A stretch of 64,000 bases of DNA. Source: Deroplatys truncata. Lineage: Eukaryota > Arthropoda > Insecta > Mantodea > Mantidae. How positions within the stretch are numbered: the stretch's first letter is position 1; each line of letters starts with the position of its first letter. Below, piece by piece: positions 1 through 12,127 of this stretch. Location of the stretch: positions 202,468,007 through 202,532,006 of the forward strand of contig CM060975.1 of NCBI GenBank assembly GCA_030765065.1, given 5' to 3'. Position numbers and translations under genes: made by a program. Under the pieces are notes generated by a model. That model did not search any database and was not told the DNA's origin. It saw only the letters and a program-made list of their open reading frames with translations.

Positions 1-316
1 GTGTTGTGGAAATAAGCGGTATAAACACAGAGGCATAAACTGTGTATAACAAGGGAAGTTAAAAAAAAGCGGGGTATAAATGGAACTAAGAAAAGAAGTT
101 CACAAATTAAGCTTTACTATATTCTCTTCGCCTTATTCTCTAAGTTTTTATTTTATTACATTAGCTATTTTAATCGCCATTTATGTTTGTCCATGGTATG
201 TCATTACTTCGTTAATATTTCATCCGATAAAGTGATAAAGAAGGCTTGTGGGGCTCGTATCAGGTTTATAAAATGCGAGACGGCGGATGGAGGGTAGAAC
301 AGGATTAACGGAAAAA

Positions 317-1055
317 TCTGATGTGTTACACTCACATGACTTTCTCTACTCTTGTATAAACTATTTTTACAAACGCTTATTCTCCATCTACTTCATGTTA
401 ATCGAGATAAACATTTGCAGAGTCTATCTTATTGCTAAGTTTCTTGTAGATGTATGGGGAGTATATATTTGCAAGGGCAATATAGAAATACGTAGGCTTT
501 AAGCATATACCTATCTCTCAATAGCTGGTTGCTAGGTGCAGCACAATTCCCTTTCCCGCAGATTAATACTCTTTGCATATTCAAGACGAAAAAAATGAAT
601 AACGAATTCCCATTTGAGAAAATAAGTACTGAAAATTTTAAGGGAATAACAAGCAATATCTCGAAAATGGTTCACTCAAAAAAAAGATGTATATGACAAA
701 TTGTGTATTTTAACGCGATCTACATTTTGTGTGTTGTAAAAGTTTCTCTATCTCTTATGGTTTACCAGTTATGCAAAAGTCGTTCACAATGAAGAATACT
801 TTTGGAGACATTCCCAGAAAGTTCAAGATACACATTTTATTTGTCATAAAAATATCTTAAACATATGATATTTTAATCAAAATCGTTGAGCCATTTTTGA
901 GAAAATTAAAATTTTCGAAAAATCTTCCATGTAAAGGGTAATATGGGGTGGGGAAATTTTCTTGAAAACCTTCGTGTCGCATCCTTGGAAGATACTGAAC
1001 CTAAATACCAAGTTTGGTGTTTATCCGACTGTTCGTTTCTCAGTTATGCTGTTCA

Positions 1056-1097
<42 letters not shown>

Positions 1098-1248
1098 ATT
1101 AGACACACACACGGACATGTTTCCAAAAATGCTTTTTTTGGATTCAGGGGGTCTCAAAACATATATTTCCGGTGAAATCTCGGTATCGAATTTTTGGGCG
1201 GAATACAATACTTCCCCTACTTACTATACGTAGTAGAGAAAGTAAAAA
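317..1248 (+). mobile_element. Rpt-A copy 1 (full length, Helitron-like)
   Basis: Nearly complete copy of the dominant repeat. It starts TCTGATGTG after a run of A and ends AGAAAGTAAAAA, with T as the next base. The motif ACTTTCTCTACT lies about 20 nt inside the 5' end and its reverse complement forms the 3' terminus. Near 1210-1235 the sequence TACTA-TACG-TAGTA can form a hairpin just before the 3' end. A CA microsatellite of about 35 bp sits at 1059-1094. The open frame at 943-1233 recurs in other copies but is interrupted there by indels, so I do not call it a gene. No transposase is present, so the copy is non-autonomous. Confidence 0.85.
1059..1112. repeat. CA microsatellite inside Rpt-A copy 1
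   Basis: Uninterrupted CA dinucleotides followed by a short imperfect part containing AGAC and TTAG. It sits at the same internal position, after the motif GTTATGCTGTTCACA, as the CA or CAGA tracts of the other Rpt-A copies. Confidence 0.9.
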
Positions 1249-1249
1249 T

Positions 1250-2555
1250 GGGTTCGGTTGCATGTTTGAGTCCCCCGAAATCCAATATACATAACATGTT
1301 TTGAAAAAAATCTCCATTCAACAGCACAAGTGTTGGTGAGATTGTCTATGACCCCAATAATACAAAACAACATTTTTAAATAACATATTTGACATGTTTC
1401 TTCCAAACACGCAATCTACGTAATGTAGTTTCCTGGATCCCAAATAACACAAAAACGTGGTTAATTTTTTAAAAAATATCTAAACAATTTTTTTTATTAA
1501 AGTAGTGTATGTTTGAGACATTGCCATGATGAATACGATGTAAATTTAAATTTGTTCTAAAATACTTGTTAAACCTATGTAATCGTGTACAGGAAACAAA
1601 AGAAGTGAAGTGGCTGCTATATATTGAGTTGTTTTATTAAAAGATAACTGTTGTCTCAGTCCAAGCATGCATATATAACATGAGTGTTATATTAAGTTTT
1701 ATCGTAGATAACAGCATAAATACCACAACAATTATGATTTCATAACGCTTGTAGGTATTATTAATTGTGTAATGATTTGCGCTATGTATGAGAGTCATAC
1801 TTACTCGAAACTAAACGTTTATCTATAACACTGGTTGGAAATTTTCACAAATTCAGTGGTTGGAGGTTGCAAAAGGCTAAAGCAAAAGTTGTTTTGGAGC
1901 CTTCCGAGAACGAAGCAGTTTCAACTGATCCTCACACAGTTCCAAAACTGGCCCTCCAACTTTACACTAACGCGAACATTCGAATATTTTTGTAACTGGT
2001 TTCAAGTTAACGCTCTGATGAGAGAGTATGTTACGTTACAGTGTAGTAGTTTTAGGTATGTACACAATGCGAGAATTTTTAACCATCTGTTTTCAAGTTC
2101 CAATGAAAGACAATCCTACTAGGTATCTGTCGGCCAAACACTTTAGTTGTACGAGTGAGCTCTTGCGATACTTGCAAAGGCAATAACCCCAGGTGCCGTT
2201 TTGGAACATATAATCATTAGCATGATGTAAACTGATACACATAGTTACTACCTTAATGAGGACGTGGAATGAGTAGCAATATTAATAAGTAGGTACATAG
2301 ATGTAGTGTCGTTTACAGCACACTGCAAATTCACGCGCGTAAGTTAGAAGGGTGGGGACGTGGTCTTCCGATATCGGGACGAATAATCACGATTTGTTGC
2401 GAAACAGACAGTAAGTCAAATAATGTTAAAGTGGAAGACGAGTATCCTGCTGTTATGGTTCTGCATAAATACTCGTGGAAGTACTCGACTTATTTCGGAA
2501 TGGTTATTTGAAAACTAACATTTTTTTTGAAACTGAAAGTATTGAAGTGTTACTG
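1250..2555. other. Unassigned AT-rich spacer
   Basis: No coding potential or repeat relationship that I could recognise. The open frame at 1835-2122 has no recognisable domain and no homologue elsewhere in the window. Confidence 0.5.
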
Positions 2556-2563
2556 AAAAAAAA

Positions 2564-3492
2564 TCTGATGTGTTACACTCACATGACTTTCTATACTCTT
2601 GTACAAACTATTTTTATAAACTCTTATTATCCATCTATTTCATATTAATCGAGATAAGCATTTACAGAACCGATCTTTTGACATGCAAAGAGAATTACAT
2701 TTTACACATAGTGACCAGTTCTAAAAATATTTGATTATCGCTTAAGGCGTATTATGTTCCCCATGTTTTGTATTTGCAAGGGCAATATAGAAATACAGTA
2801 GCCTTTAAGCATCGGCATATCTCTTAATAGCTGGTTGCTAGGTGCAGCACCGTTCTCTTTGGCACAGATTAATACTCTTTGCATATCCAAGACAACAAAA
2901 TGAATAACGAATTCCCATTTGAGAAAATAAGTATTGAAAAATTAAATGGAATAACAAGCAATATCTCGAAAATGGTTCACTCAACAAAAAAAAATGTATT
3001 TGACATAAATTGTGTATTTTAACGCGATCTACATTTTTGTGCAGTAAAAGTTTGTCTATCTCTTATGATTTACTAGTTATGCAAAAGTCGTTAACAATGA
3101 AGAATACTTTTGGAGACATTCCCAGAAAATTCAAGATATTAATTTTATTTGTCATGAAAATATCTTAAACATACGATATTTTAATCAAAATCGTTAGAGC
3201 CATTTTGGAGAAAATTAAAATTTTCGAAAGATGTTCCATGTAAAGCGAAATCTAGGGTGGGGGATTTTCTTCTCTGGAAGTTACTGAACCTAAATACCAA
3301 GTTTGTGTGTTTAACTGACTGTTCGTTTCTGAGTTATGTTGTTCACAGACACACACACGGACATGTTTCCAAAAATGCTTTTTTTTGGATTCAGGGGGTC
3401 TCAAAAGATATATTTCCGGTGAAATCTCGGTATCGAATTTTTGGGTGGAATACAATACTTCCCCTACTTACTATACATAGTAGAGAAAGTAA
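2564..3492 (+). mobile_element. Rpt-A copy 2 (full length)
   Basis: Same termini as copy 1: TCTGATGTG after eight A's, and AGAAAGTAA followed by T. Here only two A's follow AGAAAGT, which helps define the minimal 3' end. The microsatellite is short (about 15 bp at 3346-3361), showing how strongly tract length differs between copies. The 5' third carries a small extra segment at about 2665-2760 relative to copy 1. Confidence 0.85.
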
Positions 3493-3783
3493 TATCGATT
3501 TCTTTCCTACCTCTAGACACATTGTGAACACTACCCGCTCGATACAATAAAGGTCAATAATCTAAAATCTAAGGGATAGAAATCTGCACGGTGATACCAA
3601 GTTACGCTTGATGGGTTTCGAGGGCGCGTCTTTGAGGATTGTGTTTTGCGATTACTGGTCTACAAGTTTCAAAAGAATAACGCACTGCACGATGATCTAG
3701 CTTATAAGCTCAAACAGTTGCTTATGGCTTCTCTAATGGTATGCTACCCGTAAAGAATGTTTTATCTGTAAGAAAATGTAATA

Positions 3784-4705
3784 TTTTTACTTTCTCTATT
3801 ACGTACTTATGCTAAATAGGAGTAGATACTGTATTCCACCAAAAATTCGATGTCGAAATTTCAACGGAAATGCACCTTTTGAACCCAAGATAATAAGTTT
3901 TAGAAAAAGGTCCGCGTGTGTGTGTGTGTGTGTTTGTGTGTTTGTGTGTGTGTGTGTGTGTTTGTGTGTGTATGTCGATCTGTGTGTTTGTGAGAAGCGT
4001 AATTCAATAATGTAAACTCGGATAAATACCAAACTTGCTATTTAGGTTCAGTATCTTCCAAAGATGTGACACAAGATTTTCAAGAAAATATTCCCACCCC
4101 AAACTATGCCTTAAATGCGGTTCCGGAGTTTCTTTATTTTATAAGAAATGGCTCTAACAAATTTCATTAAAATGTCCAGGTTTAAAATATTCACATGGCA
4201 AACGGAACTTATATTTTGAATTTCCTGGGAATAGCCTGAGAAATGGTTTTTATTCGTAAGGAATTTTGTATAACGGTAAACCATAAGAGACAAAAACATA
4301 GGTTTTTCACAAAAAATGTTCATCACTTTAAAATAACCAATTTATCTCAAATAAGTGATTTTTTGTGGCATCAGCCTTTTCCTTAATATCCGTTATTATC
4401 GGTTTGTATTTCCCAACACTTTGTAGTTTTTTTCCAAGTGTTGTCATTATTCAGTTGTTTTTCGCATTGTCATAGAAACAGGATGGAATTTCAAGGTATA
4501 GCGACTCGCTTTAAACATATGAATATCGATTCGATTTAGTCTACCCCTTTATCTACAACGAAACGTATAATGAAACCATTTCTGCAAATGTTATATCGAT
4601 TAACATGAAATAGGTAGAAAAATAAGTGTTCATATGAATAATTTATAGAAGCTATATAGAAATTAAGATAATGAATAGAAAGTGATGTATAATTAACATT
4701 TCAGA
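3784..4705 (-). mobile_element. Rpt-A copy 3 (divergent subfamily)
   Basis: Minus-strand copy. The 3' end (at 3784) reads TTTTTACTTTCTCT and the 5' end lies at about 4705 (TCAGA before T's). The 5' half belongs to a diverged subfamily shared with the copies at 17336, 27880, 37116 and 45898. A TG microsatellite with TTTG interruptions lies at 3918-3981. Confidence 0.8.
3918..3981. repeat. TG microsatellite in Rpt-A copy 3
   Basis: TG dinucleotides broken by TTTG units and one TATG, at the conserved microsatellite position of the repeat. Apparent open frames through it on both strands (CVCV or HTHT repeats) are artefacts of the dinucleotide tract. Confidence 0.85.
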
Positions 4706-4810
4706 TTTTTTTAAAAGAATATGTGTGTGTTTTAAGTGGTTATTTTAATTCGCGAAATGTGATCAATAGAATAAATAATAAAACTTCTGTTTCACTAAAT
4801 CGTTTGCCTC

Positions 4811-5645
4811 TTTTTTACTTTCTCTACTGCGTATAGTACGAACGGAAGCATTGCATTCCATTTAAAAATTCTATACCGAGATTTCACTGGAAATACATGC
4901 TTTGAGGCCCCCTAAACACAAAAAATCAGTTTTAGAAAAAGCTTCGCATGTGTCTGTGAACAGCATAACTCAAAAACGAAAAGTCAGATAAATACTAAAC
5001 TTCACTATTTAGGTTTAGTAACTCTAAAAAATGTAACACGAAGATTTTAAAAAAATCCACCCAGCCCAGACTACCCTTTACATGGAAAATTTTTCGAAAA
5101 CGTTTTATTTTCCCAAAAATGGTTCTAACGATTTTGATTAATATATCACGTGTTTAGAATATTTTCATGAATAATCAAATGTATATTTTGAATTTTCAGG
5201 GAATTTCCCCAAAAGTTCTCTTCATTCTGAATGACTTTTGCATAACTGGTGAACCGTAAGAGAAAGACATGTTTCTACACAAAATAATGTAAATCTCGTT
5301 AAAACACACAATTTATGTTACATACATTTTTTTGTGGAATGAACCATTTCCGAGATATTCCTTGTTATTTGTTTAAATTTTCCAATACTTACACTTTTTT
5401 CAAATGGGGATTCGTTATTCGTTTTTTTTATGTCCTGGACATGCAAAGAGAATGGAATGCTCCACATAACAACCAGCTCTTAAACTATTTGAGTATCACT
5501 TAAAGTCTACCGTATTCCCCTTGCACCTACAAGAAAATTAGCAATAAGATAGCTCCTGCAAATGTTTATCTCGATTAACATGAAGTAGATGGAGAATAAG
5601 CGTTTGTGCAAGAGTAGAGAAAGTCTGCGAGTGCAATACATGGGA
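4811..5645 (-). mobile_element. Rpt-A copy 4
   Basis: Minus-strand copy beginning TTTTTTACTTTCTCTACTGC. Its 5' end at about 5645 is diverged (GGGATTTTTT in place of the usual CAGATTTTTT). There is almost no microsatellite at the usual site. It lies only about 100 bp from copy 3, in the same orientation. Confidence 0.8.
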
Positions 5646-6400
5646 TTTTTTGTAAGAAGATCTATGCAATTGCAGTATTATCGTTGCACATATGACACAT
5701 TATACAAAGTAGATGTTCATTTTTTGCTATTATTCTACGTCGTAACACCTAGCGCTGTTGTCTGCTGCCGCTGCTCTTTCTTTTGTTTACGTGCATGCGG
5801 ATAGGGGGAGATTATTGTTTTCCCTTTGCTGTTAGCATTGAGAAGTTCCTGGCCGCCACGCCTCTGCGCAGACCGCTCTCGTGCACAGTATCTATTTATG
5901 TTCAAATATATATACACGCTAAATTTGTTGTGTATCTGCTGTCTCAGTTCAATTCGTCGATTAATTTAGTTCCACCTGACATGCAGCCTATCCATATTTG
6001 TAGTTGCTGGTCAGTCAGTGCCTCCCTTCTGCCGCGATGTCAGGCCATCAGGATTTACAACACTGTTTCTTCTTGATAATGCTACCGCCGCGGCCCGAGC
6101 CAAGCAGCAAATAATGAAAAGAAAACAAATAAATAAAGAAAGTGAAAATAATGGAAAAAGAACTGCATAACAAGAAAACAACCCCGGAATAAGTTTTAAA
6201 ACAAAAACTTGTACACAGAAGAATCACAATCATCGGAAAATAGTGTTTGGATGAAAGGAGCCGATTATCCGATAAATCCTTAAATTGGGTACCGAGTTTG
6301 GGCTATATATAGTGTTGTCAATTTAGGAACACTTGGATCCGTTCTGAGTCAGTTACCGTTTAATTCCAAGTAGGGATGAAACCTGATACGTCGTCGCTAA
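5646..6400. other. Unassigned spacer with a GC-richer patch
   Basis: The stretch at about 5735-5910 is richer in G+C than its surroundings and contains open frames on both strands, but none has a recognisable motif. No promoter elements or repeat relationship could be supported. Confidence 0.4.
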
Positions 6401-6402
6401 TA

Positions 6403-7367
6403 CAGAGTGAGCCAAAAGACTCCGAACCGCCTGCGCGGTGTTTTTCCTGTCCGCGTCTTCAGTGCTCGTTGCCGTCTGCCGCTATCGTAGAATGGCGCGG
6501 ATGAAACCATACATTTTTAAAACTACTTTTAAAGGCTTTACGTACCATCTTTACGAACGGAGATGCTGAAATTGGCCACCTCTTTAGGAAACTATCGTCG
6601 TAGTTCACGTTGAGAAATTTCCTGGCGGATATTTTGTTTTAATTCTTCCAGGGTGTGTGGGTTTGTCTTGTTTATGTTTTAAGTTACCCTGGAGGGGTAT
6701 TTTATCAACAATATTACCGGCTGCGCGGTGTTTTTCCACAGGGCGTGTGGACATATGGTAAAAGCATGATAACGCACTGCTGCTATAAACAAAGTCACGC
6801 TGCTGTGCAGTGTGAAGTGCAGTATTGAGTTGACGGTGATGTGATGTAGTTCAGTTATTTCGAGTTATTTATTATTTTGTCCTGTACTTAGTCACAAAGT
6901 ATATTATGTGCTTTCTACTCCACATAGTGTATTTATTTATGATTCATATTTGTTTAACTGGATCAGCTCGCCAAGTGAAAGTACGATTTGCAGAAACATT
7001 TTCAGGTGTAAAAGTTCCAGGGCGTACAGCAACCCATGAACTTTACAGTAAATTTCAGGCCACAGGAAGTGTTCAGACTAAGAAATCTAAAAGACGGCAT
7101 TCGGTTCTTACCGAAGAAACATTAGGCGACATCGGTCATGATGGATAGTTTTCTAAAGAGGTGCCAAAAATGTATGGACAACGACGGTGGCCAGTTTCAG
7201 CATTTCCTGTCATAAAGTTGGTAAGTAAAGCCTTTAAAAGTTGTTTTAAAAATATTGTATGATTTCAGCCGCGCCTTTCTATGATAGCGGCAGACGGCAA
7301 CGAGAGCCGAGAACGTGGACAGGAAAAACACCGCGCAGGCGGTTCGGAGTCTTTTGGCTCACCCCTG
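6403..7367 (+). mobile_element. Long-TIR DNA transposon flanked by TA (Tc1/mariner-like)
   Basis: The ends are long inverted repeats of about 220 bp. The left end reads CAGAGTGAGCCAAAAGAC and the right end is its near-complement GTCTTTTGGCTCACCCCTG. TA at 6401-6402 and 7368-7369 fits the TA target duplication of the Tc1/mariner superfamily. A partial extra copy of the TIR motif CTGCGCGGTGTTTTTCC lies internally at about 6720. The middle holds a short ORF remnant. At 965 bp it is too short to encode a whole transposase, so it is a deletion derivative. Confidence 0.8.
6906..7148 (+). pseudogene. Helix-turn-helix fragment of a transposase-like protein
   Basis: Eighty-codon open frame inside the long-TIR element. 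Residues about 25-75 contain TATHELYSKFQATGSV followed by a basic stretch and SVLTEET. That resembles the C-terminal half of the helix-turn-helix domain (spacer helix, then a GSV turn and a K/R-rich linker) found at the N-terminus of many insect Tc1/mariner-type transposases. No DDE/D catalytic motifs follow before the right TIR. The family match is from memory; the element context supports it. Confidence 0.5.
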
Positions 7368-7369
7368 TA

Positions 7370-7973
7370 TTTTGAGATAAACTTCGGTACTTTTCGACAC
7401 TTTTAAATGTTTAAGTTTTGCATTATTGAAAGTTTTTGCGCTTAACCTTATGCAAGATAAGGAATTAAAGGAATCGAGACCACGTTCTTACCTCCTAAGT
7501 GTCCCAAAGAGTGGCTGGACTATAGCTCTTGATGGATCTTGATTGTGTTTCCTGTAGGTGAATCAATGCAACATTACATAGACTCTTGTTTCTAAACGAA
7601 AACAGGGTAAACAATGGCGGAAGGGGTAGAGGTACTGAACGAATATGCAGCGTTAACTGAGTTGTGAATGAAACTGATTAAGCTGATTCAGCTAACGCAC
7701 TAAATCGCGTTTCTGCAATACCTGCTCCGGTGCCCAAAATCTGTGAATCCAGCAGAAAAAATCACAACTTAAGACGTGAGATAATACAGCCAATGGGAAT
7801 ATTTTTGCTTTCCTTACATTTGTTTTGTTTATGTTTACGCAAGTCAAACTCGGGCCACAAGCGTAGATCACAAACTGGGTCACGGTACGACTAATTTTCA
7901 TAATATAGGTAGAAAATCGTTTAAAAGAAAGTTTTTAGCACCAAATATAGTTACATAAAAAGGGAAGCAAAGA

Positions 7974-8019
<46 letters not shown>

Positions 8020-8470
8020 CTTAATTAACAGCAATATTCAGATAACAAAATTTCTGCCAATTGGAGAATGCCAAAGAGGAACAATTTCGGAATTAGCCTA
8101 AATACAACACTGGTTACGTGCGTTTATACGCAGAAACTGCTAAGAAGGACATAATTCGGTAAACAAGCTATCGCCCTTACGGTTTTTTGTAAAGCGAATA
8201 TTGAGTATCGAATATTGGTGCTCAAAGATCAGTATCGATATTGAGTATCGAGAAATAGCGATATCCTCCCATTACTAATTCCGTGTCACTGATGCAACGT
8301 TTGAAGAAAATCAAAGTTCTATTGACTTACCTTCGTGGACAAATCTTATTTTGAAAAGTTGTGTCAACGTAAATCTATCAGAATATAACATAAGCGGATC
8401 GTGGGAGGTAAGTAAGGCAATTGCACGATTATTCACGATTCATTTTAACAGTTTACTTAAAACATTATTT
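7370..8470. other. Unassigned spacer with an ATT microsatellite
   Basis: Contains an (ATT)n tract at about 7977-8017 and a short direct repeat of ATTGAGTATCGA at about 8200-8255. I see no coding region. Confidence 0.6.
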
Positions 8471-8471
8471 T

Positions 8472-9155
8472 TCCATTTTGTCTACTACTTAACTACAGTA
8501 CGTAGGAGAAGTATAACATTCCAACCAAGTTTGATATCGAGATTTCACCGGAAATACACATTGAGACTCTCTGAATAAAAAAGGCAACTTTAGATAAACA
8601 AATTCGTGTGTATGTGTATGTGTGAACAGCATAGCTCAAAAACTACAAGTCGGAAGCTTTTTGCATGACAACTAAAATATATACCTTGAATTTTCTGAGA
8701 ATAACCTGTGAAGTTCTTTTCATTCTGAATTACTTTTTAATTGACAAACCGTAAGAGATGGACAAAATCTTACTACACAAAAAATGTAGATCTCGTTAAA
8801 GCATGCATTGTATATGAAATAAAAAGTCTTTTGCGTTAACCATTTCCCAAGATAGCTTTTGTTATTGGTTTGAATTTTGAAATACACTTTCTTCAAGTGG
8901 TAAGCGGTATTCGCTTTATCTCATGATCATGCAAAGATCATGGAATTTCAAAGCCTTCACATAGCGTTCTGCTTTTTTAAAAAAATCTATCACTCATAGC
9001 CTACTGTATCCTTATAGCCTATAGTACAACGAAATGTGAAAATGTGTAACGATCGCTTTATCTCGTTTAACAAAAATTAGGTAAAAGAAAAAGCCTTTGT
9101 AAGAACAGTTTGTAAAAGAGTGAGAAGAGAAATTCATTGCATTCTACATATTAGA
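8472..9155 (-). mobile_element. Rpt-A copy 5 (decayed, internally deleted)
   Basis: Diverged minus-strand copy. The 3' part (ATTTCACCGGAAATACA) and the 5' part (CCTTTGTAAGAACAGTTTG) are recognisable, but about 150-200 bp of the centre next to the microsatellite are missing and the 3' tip is eroded. Confidence 0.7.
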
Positions 9156-9387
9156 TATTTTTTGACTGAGTATTCATTATGTGAAAGCCCCCAGTCGATT
9201 TTCTAATGAGAGCATGGTAGACATTTACAACCTTGGTCGCCATGGGGAAAAAGACTTCTCTACTCCGAAATGTACTCGACCCCGCACGGAGAGAAACTTA
9301 CACTGGGACTAATCCAAAATTTATAGTCTTTTAGCTAAGTTTTGTGTAGCATTGAAAATCACGTTAAATTGCGATTAAAATAAATCT

Positions 9388-9610
9388 GTGACGCTACAGT
9401 CCGTGAAGGACCTTAGCCCGCCAACCAACTGCCGGCCTCACGCCAGCGTGCGCACGGCAGAGGTGGGCAATCATCCAACCGATACGGGGAAGTGATGTGG
9501 CTAGCATCACGCATCCCCCAGCCGGAAAGTTGACTCACGAGGCCAGGATCGCTGCCTATCGCAGCTCCTCACTTTCCTCACGATGCTTATTCTCGGGCTC
9601 GGTTCAGACC
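9388..9610 (+). repeat. GC-rich dispersed repeat (locust-type, from memory)
   Basis: This GC-rich block (TGACGCTACAGTCCGTGAAG at the left, TCACGATGCTTATTC at the right) resembles a dispersed repeat I recall from orthopteran genomes, with the sense order 'ctacag-ccgtgaagg', 'cctcacgcc', 'atcatccaacc', 'ctacctatcgtagctcc', 'cacgatgct'. No second copy occurs in the window, so the assignment rests on recollection alone. Confidence 0.35.
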
Positions 9611-10399
9611 GGGCTGGGCCTAAAATTTCTTTCCTTGCGGTCCTCTATGACTTAGGACGCAGTAGATCTGCAACGACTATGTTTTTTAAATTACAAGTTC
9701 TTTATAGAATTGCTGAAACAACTGGAATTAGTACACATCGATTAGGACTTGAACGTAGATCATCTCGCTGTATACACTATAGTACACTTTTGTGCATTAA
9801 AAGTGATCCATTCCCCTAGATCGTCACAGTGTTTTTCCCTCTGTAAGGTTTCCCCTTCAGGTAATCAACTTTTGACTCCACCCAGCCGGTACCAGTTCTC
9901 TATGTGACTGGTCTGAAAAATAATAAAGTAACAATCAAAGTAATCAATGAACGATACTTATAATCTATGTGTATTGGAGGGGTAATTCGGATACCACCTG
10001 TATGAAAGAGTTTCGCTAGGATTGGTACACAAGGAAAGCATAAACGAATTACAATATAATTGGGCCCACTAGTGAAAGGGGTGAAAAATTATTTGCATGT
10101 GTAGTTAAACTGAACAACAGCTACGACATTTACACATGAGAGCTTTTATCAGCGACATGGAAACGAAGGTTAAGTTATTGCCGCTACTAAACGACAATAA
10201 GAAAACCGGCATTAAAAAGGCAGTGTAGCAAGAAAATATAAGGTTACCCTTATGTAATGTTACCTTCGGCAGTTTGAGCATACCTTGGGGAGGTAGAGTA
10301 CCCTCCAATCCAATAGAATTATGCTAGAAAAACAGAGGTGGACACGCTGGTAGGAGTGGGCCAATAACAATATAAACAGCTCCGTTCCATTATGGGCCA

Positions 10400-11217
10400 C
10401 ATTTTGTCGCAGTTCTCAATGGTTAGTGTTATCTTATTTACTGGGCGCCTCTTTTATTATTTTAAATTTGGATTCTTTGTCCTCCGGCTAGCTATTACAA
10501 CTCAGTCGAGCAAGTGTCTCTATGCAGGACGTGTAAACGGAAAGGAGTTGTTGCTAAAAGATAACAGTGATAAAATAATTTGTTTCTACAATTTTATTGC
10601 CGTCACACTTAATTAATAATTTACATATTTAATCTTTATACACGCCTGACTGAAACTGTGATAATTCCGAATGTAACTACAGTCGTTATAGTTGCCGCGC
10701 ACAAATTACTTCGCGTACTTCACATTTTGTAACTAACTTTGCGACGTGTACCTCGCGAGAGATTCTTCAGGACTACGTGACGTGCACCTCGTGAGAGACT
10801 CTTTCGAAATGAGCGATACTTGCTTATGGCTCGAGAATATATACTTCTTCACCCCGAATTGCCTAAACATTATAATAGAGCTGCTATTGGTTACCAAATC
10901 GCGCCCACTTTAGCGTCTGTTTTATTAGCCAATCACTACTACTAACATATATACTCTAGGGAAGATATTTCCTCCATTTCTGAAAAAAAGCACGGTACCT
11001 GACGTCATTTGTTTGTCTCTTCTTAGTGATAAACAACTCACCCCCTCGGTTTATTGTTACCCACTTCTATTGTCAGTTTCAGTGAGGCCGTTTAAACTTG
11101 TTTCCTAACAATACTTATGGCTAACAAACATCTAAAATCTTGTACATACAATAATATTAATTTTCACTACAATCACTCTGGCATTCACAGTATTGTGATA
11201 TAAAATATTGCCTCAAT
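10400..11217 (-). repeat. Rpt-B copy 1 (LTR-like)
   Basis: About 800 bp matching 55274-56090 in inverse orientation at high identity. Read on the minus strand it starts TGAGGCAATATTTTATATC at 11217 and includes a CRE-like TGACGTCA, CCAAT, TATATA and AATAAA, the order expected for an LTR (U3-R-U5). A GC-rich direct repeat (two units of about 30 bp carrying ACCTCGCGAGAG or ACCTCGTGAGAG) lies at about 10740-10810. The open frame at 10392-10616 has a counterpart in the other copy, but on the strand opposite to the LTR-like signals; I regard it as incidental. Confidence 0.6.
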
Positions 11218-11569
11218 TTTATGCACACCAATATACATGAACACCAACTGCATCCCTTCCTAGCTGTTTATACGCGAAGCTGCTTATCTTGCCAACAGTT
11301 GCTGCATGCAGTGGTACACCGATTTCCATGTTAAAAATTCAATTTCATTCCTGGACGAAATGAAACCGACACAGGTAGTCGAGGTCGTTAAGGAATGTAG
11401 CCCTGAACGGGAGGATTCCGAAAGGACCATTTTCCCTGACTGAGGGTTTTTACATTTTCCTCAGTCCGCATAACTGGCAAGTGCCATGAAGGTACCCTAT
11501 GTTAAGTTAGGTTAAACAAGGAAATGGGTCACCTCACGCACTGCCATCTGCAGTGGCTACCACCCCAAT

Positions 11570-11945
11570 AAAGTAAAGGAACCACAGGAGACTACGGGCC
11601 GCAGGCAAACTTATAACTGAGACGCGCGGAAGTCCCAAAGACCCGTCCCACTGCTGGAGCTCTTAGAGATGACAACCCTCCAGTGTCCACGGGAAGCACT
11701 CTTTCATTTGAGCAAGCATCCGCGTCATGTCCTGCACCGCCATACGCCGCGAAACCTAGAAGCACATCCGAAAGATGAGAAGGATACGGAATGAAAGGGA
11801 AATGATGGAAAACAAATCATGGTAGATGAAAAACCACCCAGCATTCGTCTACCGACCAGAGGAAAACGCGAAAATCCCAAGACCACAGTCAGCGGGCCTC
11901 ACACGTTACCGCGGAGCCATCGCGCTCTGTGGAGAGGTAACCTAA
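11570..11945 (-). mobile_element. SINE family S2, degenerate copy
   Basis: On the minus strand it starts with GCGATGGCTC (box A-like) and continues with the S2 body signature: TTTTCGCGTTTTCC, then CGAATGCTGGGTGGT, then a CATC-rich stretch. The box B region seen in the copies at 20361 and 32362 is lost. This is a decayed tRNA-derived SINE. Confidence 0.55.
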
Positions 11946-12054
11946 AACTTACGCCTGGAAATTTTCCTTCCCAATTATTTCATTTCATGCATCACCAGTG
12001 TCCACAACCTGTGATCGAGTCTGCAGTAAGAATGGGCCCTAAAACTACCAAACA

Positions 12055-12127
12055 TGGAAATTTTGGGTGGAATGCAATGCTTCCCTCCACCTACATGTAT
12101 AGGTAAATAGGAGAGAAGGTAAAAATT
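12055..12127 (+). mobile_element. Rpt-A 3'-end fragment
   Basis: A short relic of the last 70 bp of Rpt-A: TTTTGGGTGGAATGCAATGC followed by a diverged terminus GAGAGAAGGTAAAAATT. Confidence 0.6.

Noticed and set aside
943..1233. Recurrent ~100-codon frame in Rpt-A (LENLRVASLEDTEPKYQVW) also at 39249, 42266, 45962, 53904 and 58463
   Set aside because: It recurs because the DNA repeat recurs. Indels and microsatellite length changes break it in most copies, no domain is recognisable, and it lacks a consistent start and stop.
317..1248. Rpt-A as a classical TIR transposon (MITE) with an AAAAAT duplication
   Set aside because: Not fully excluded, but the termini are not inverted repeats of each other, and copies with only AA at the 3' end fit an A|T insertion without duplication better.
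10392..10616. Conserved small protein in Rpt-B (also 55865-56128)
   Set aside because: The frame lies opposite to the LTR-like promoter and poly(A) signals; similarity between two repeat copies alone does not show coding constraint.
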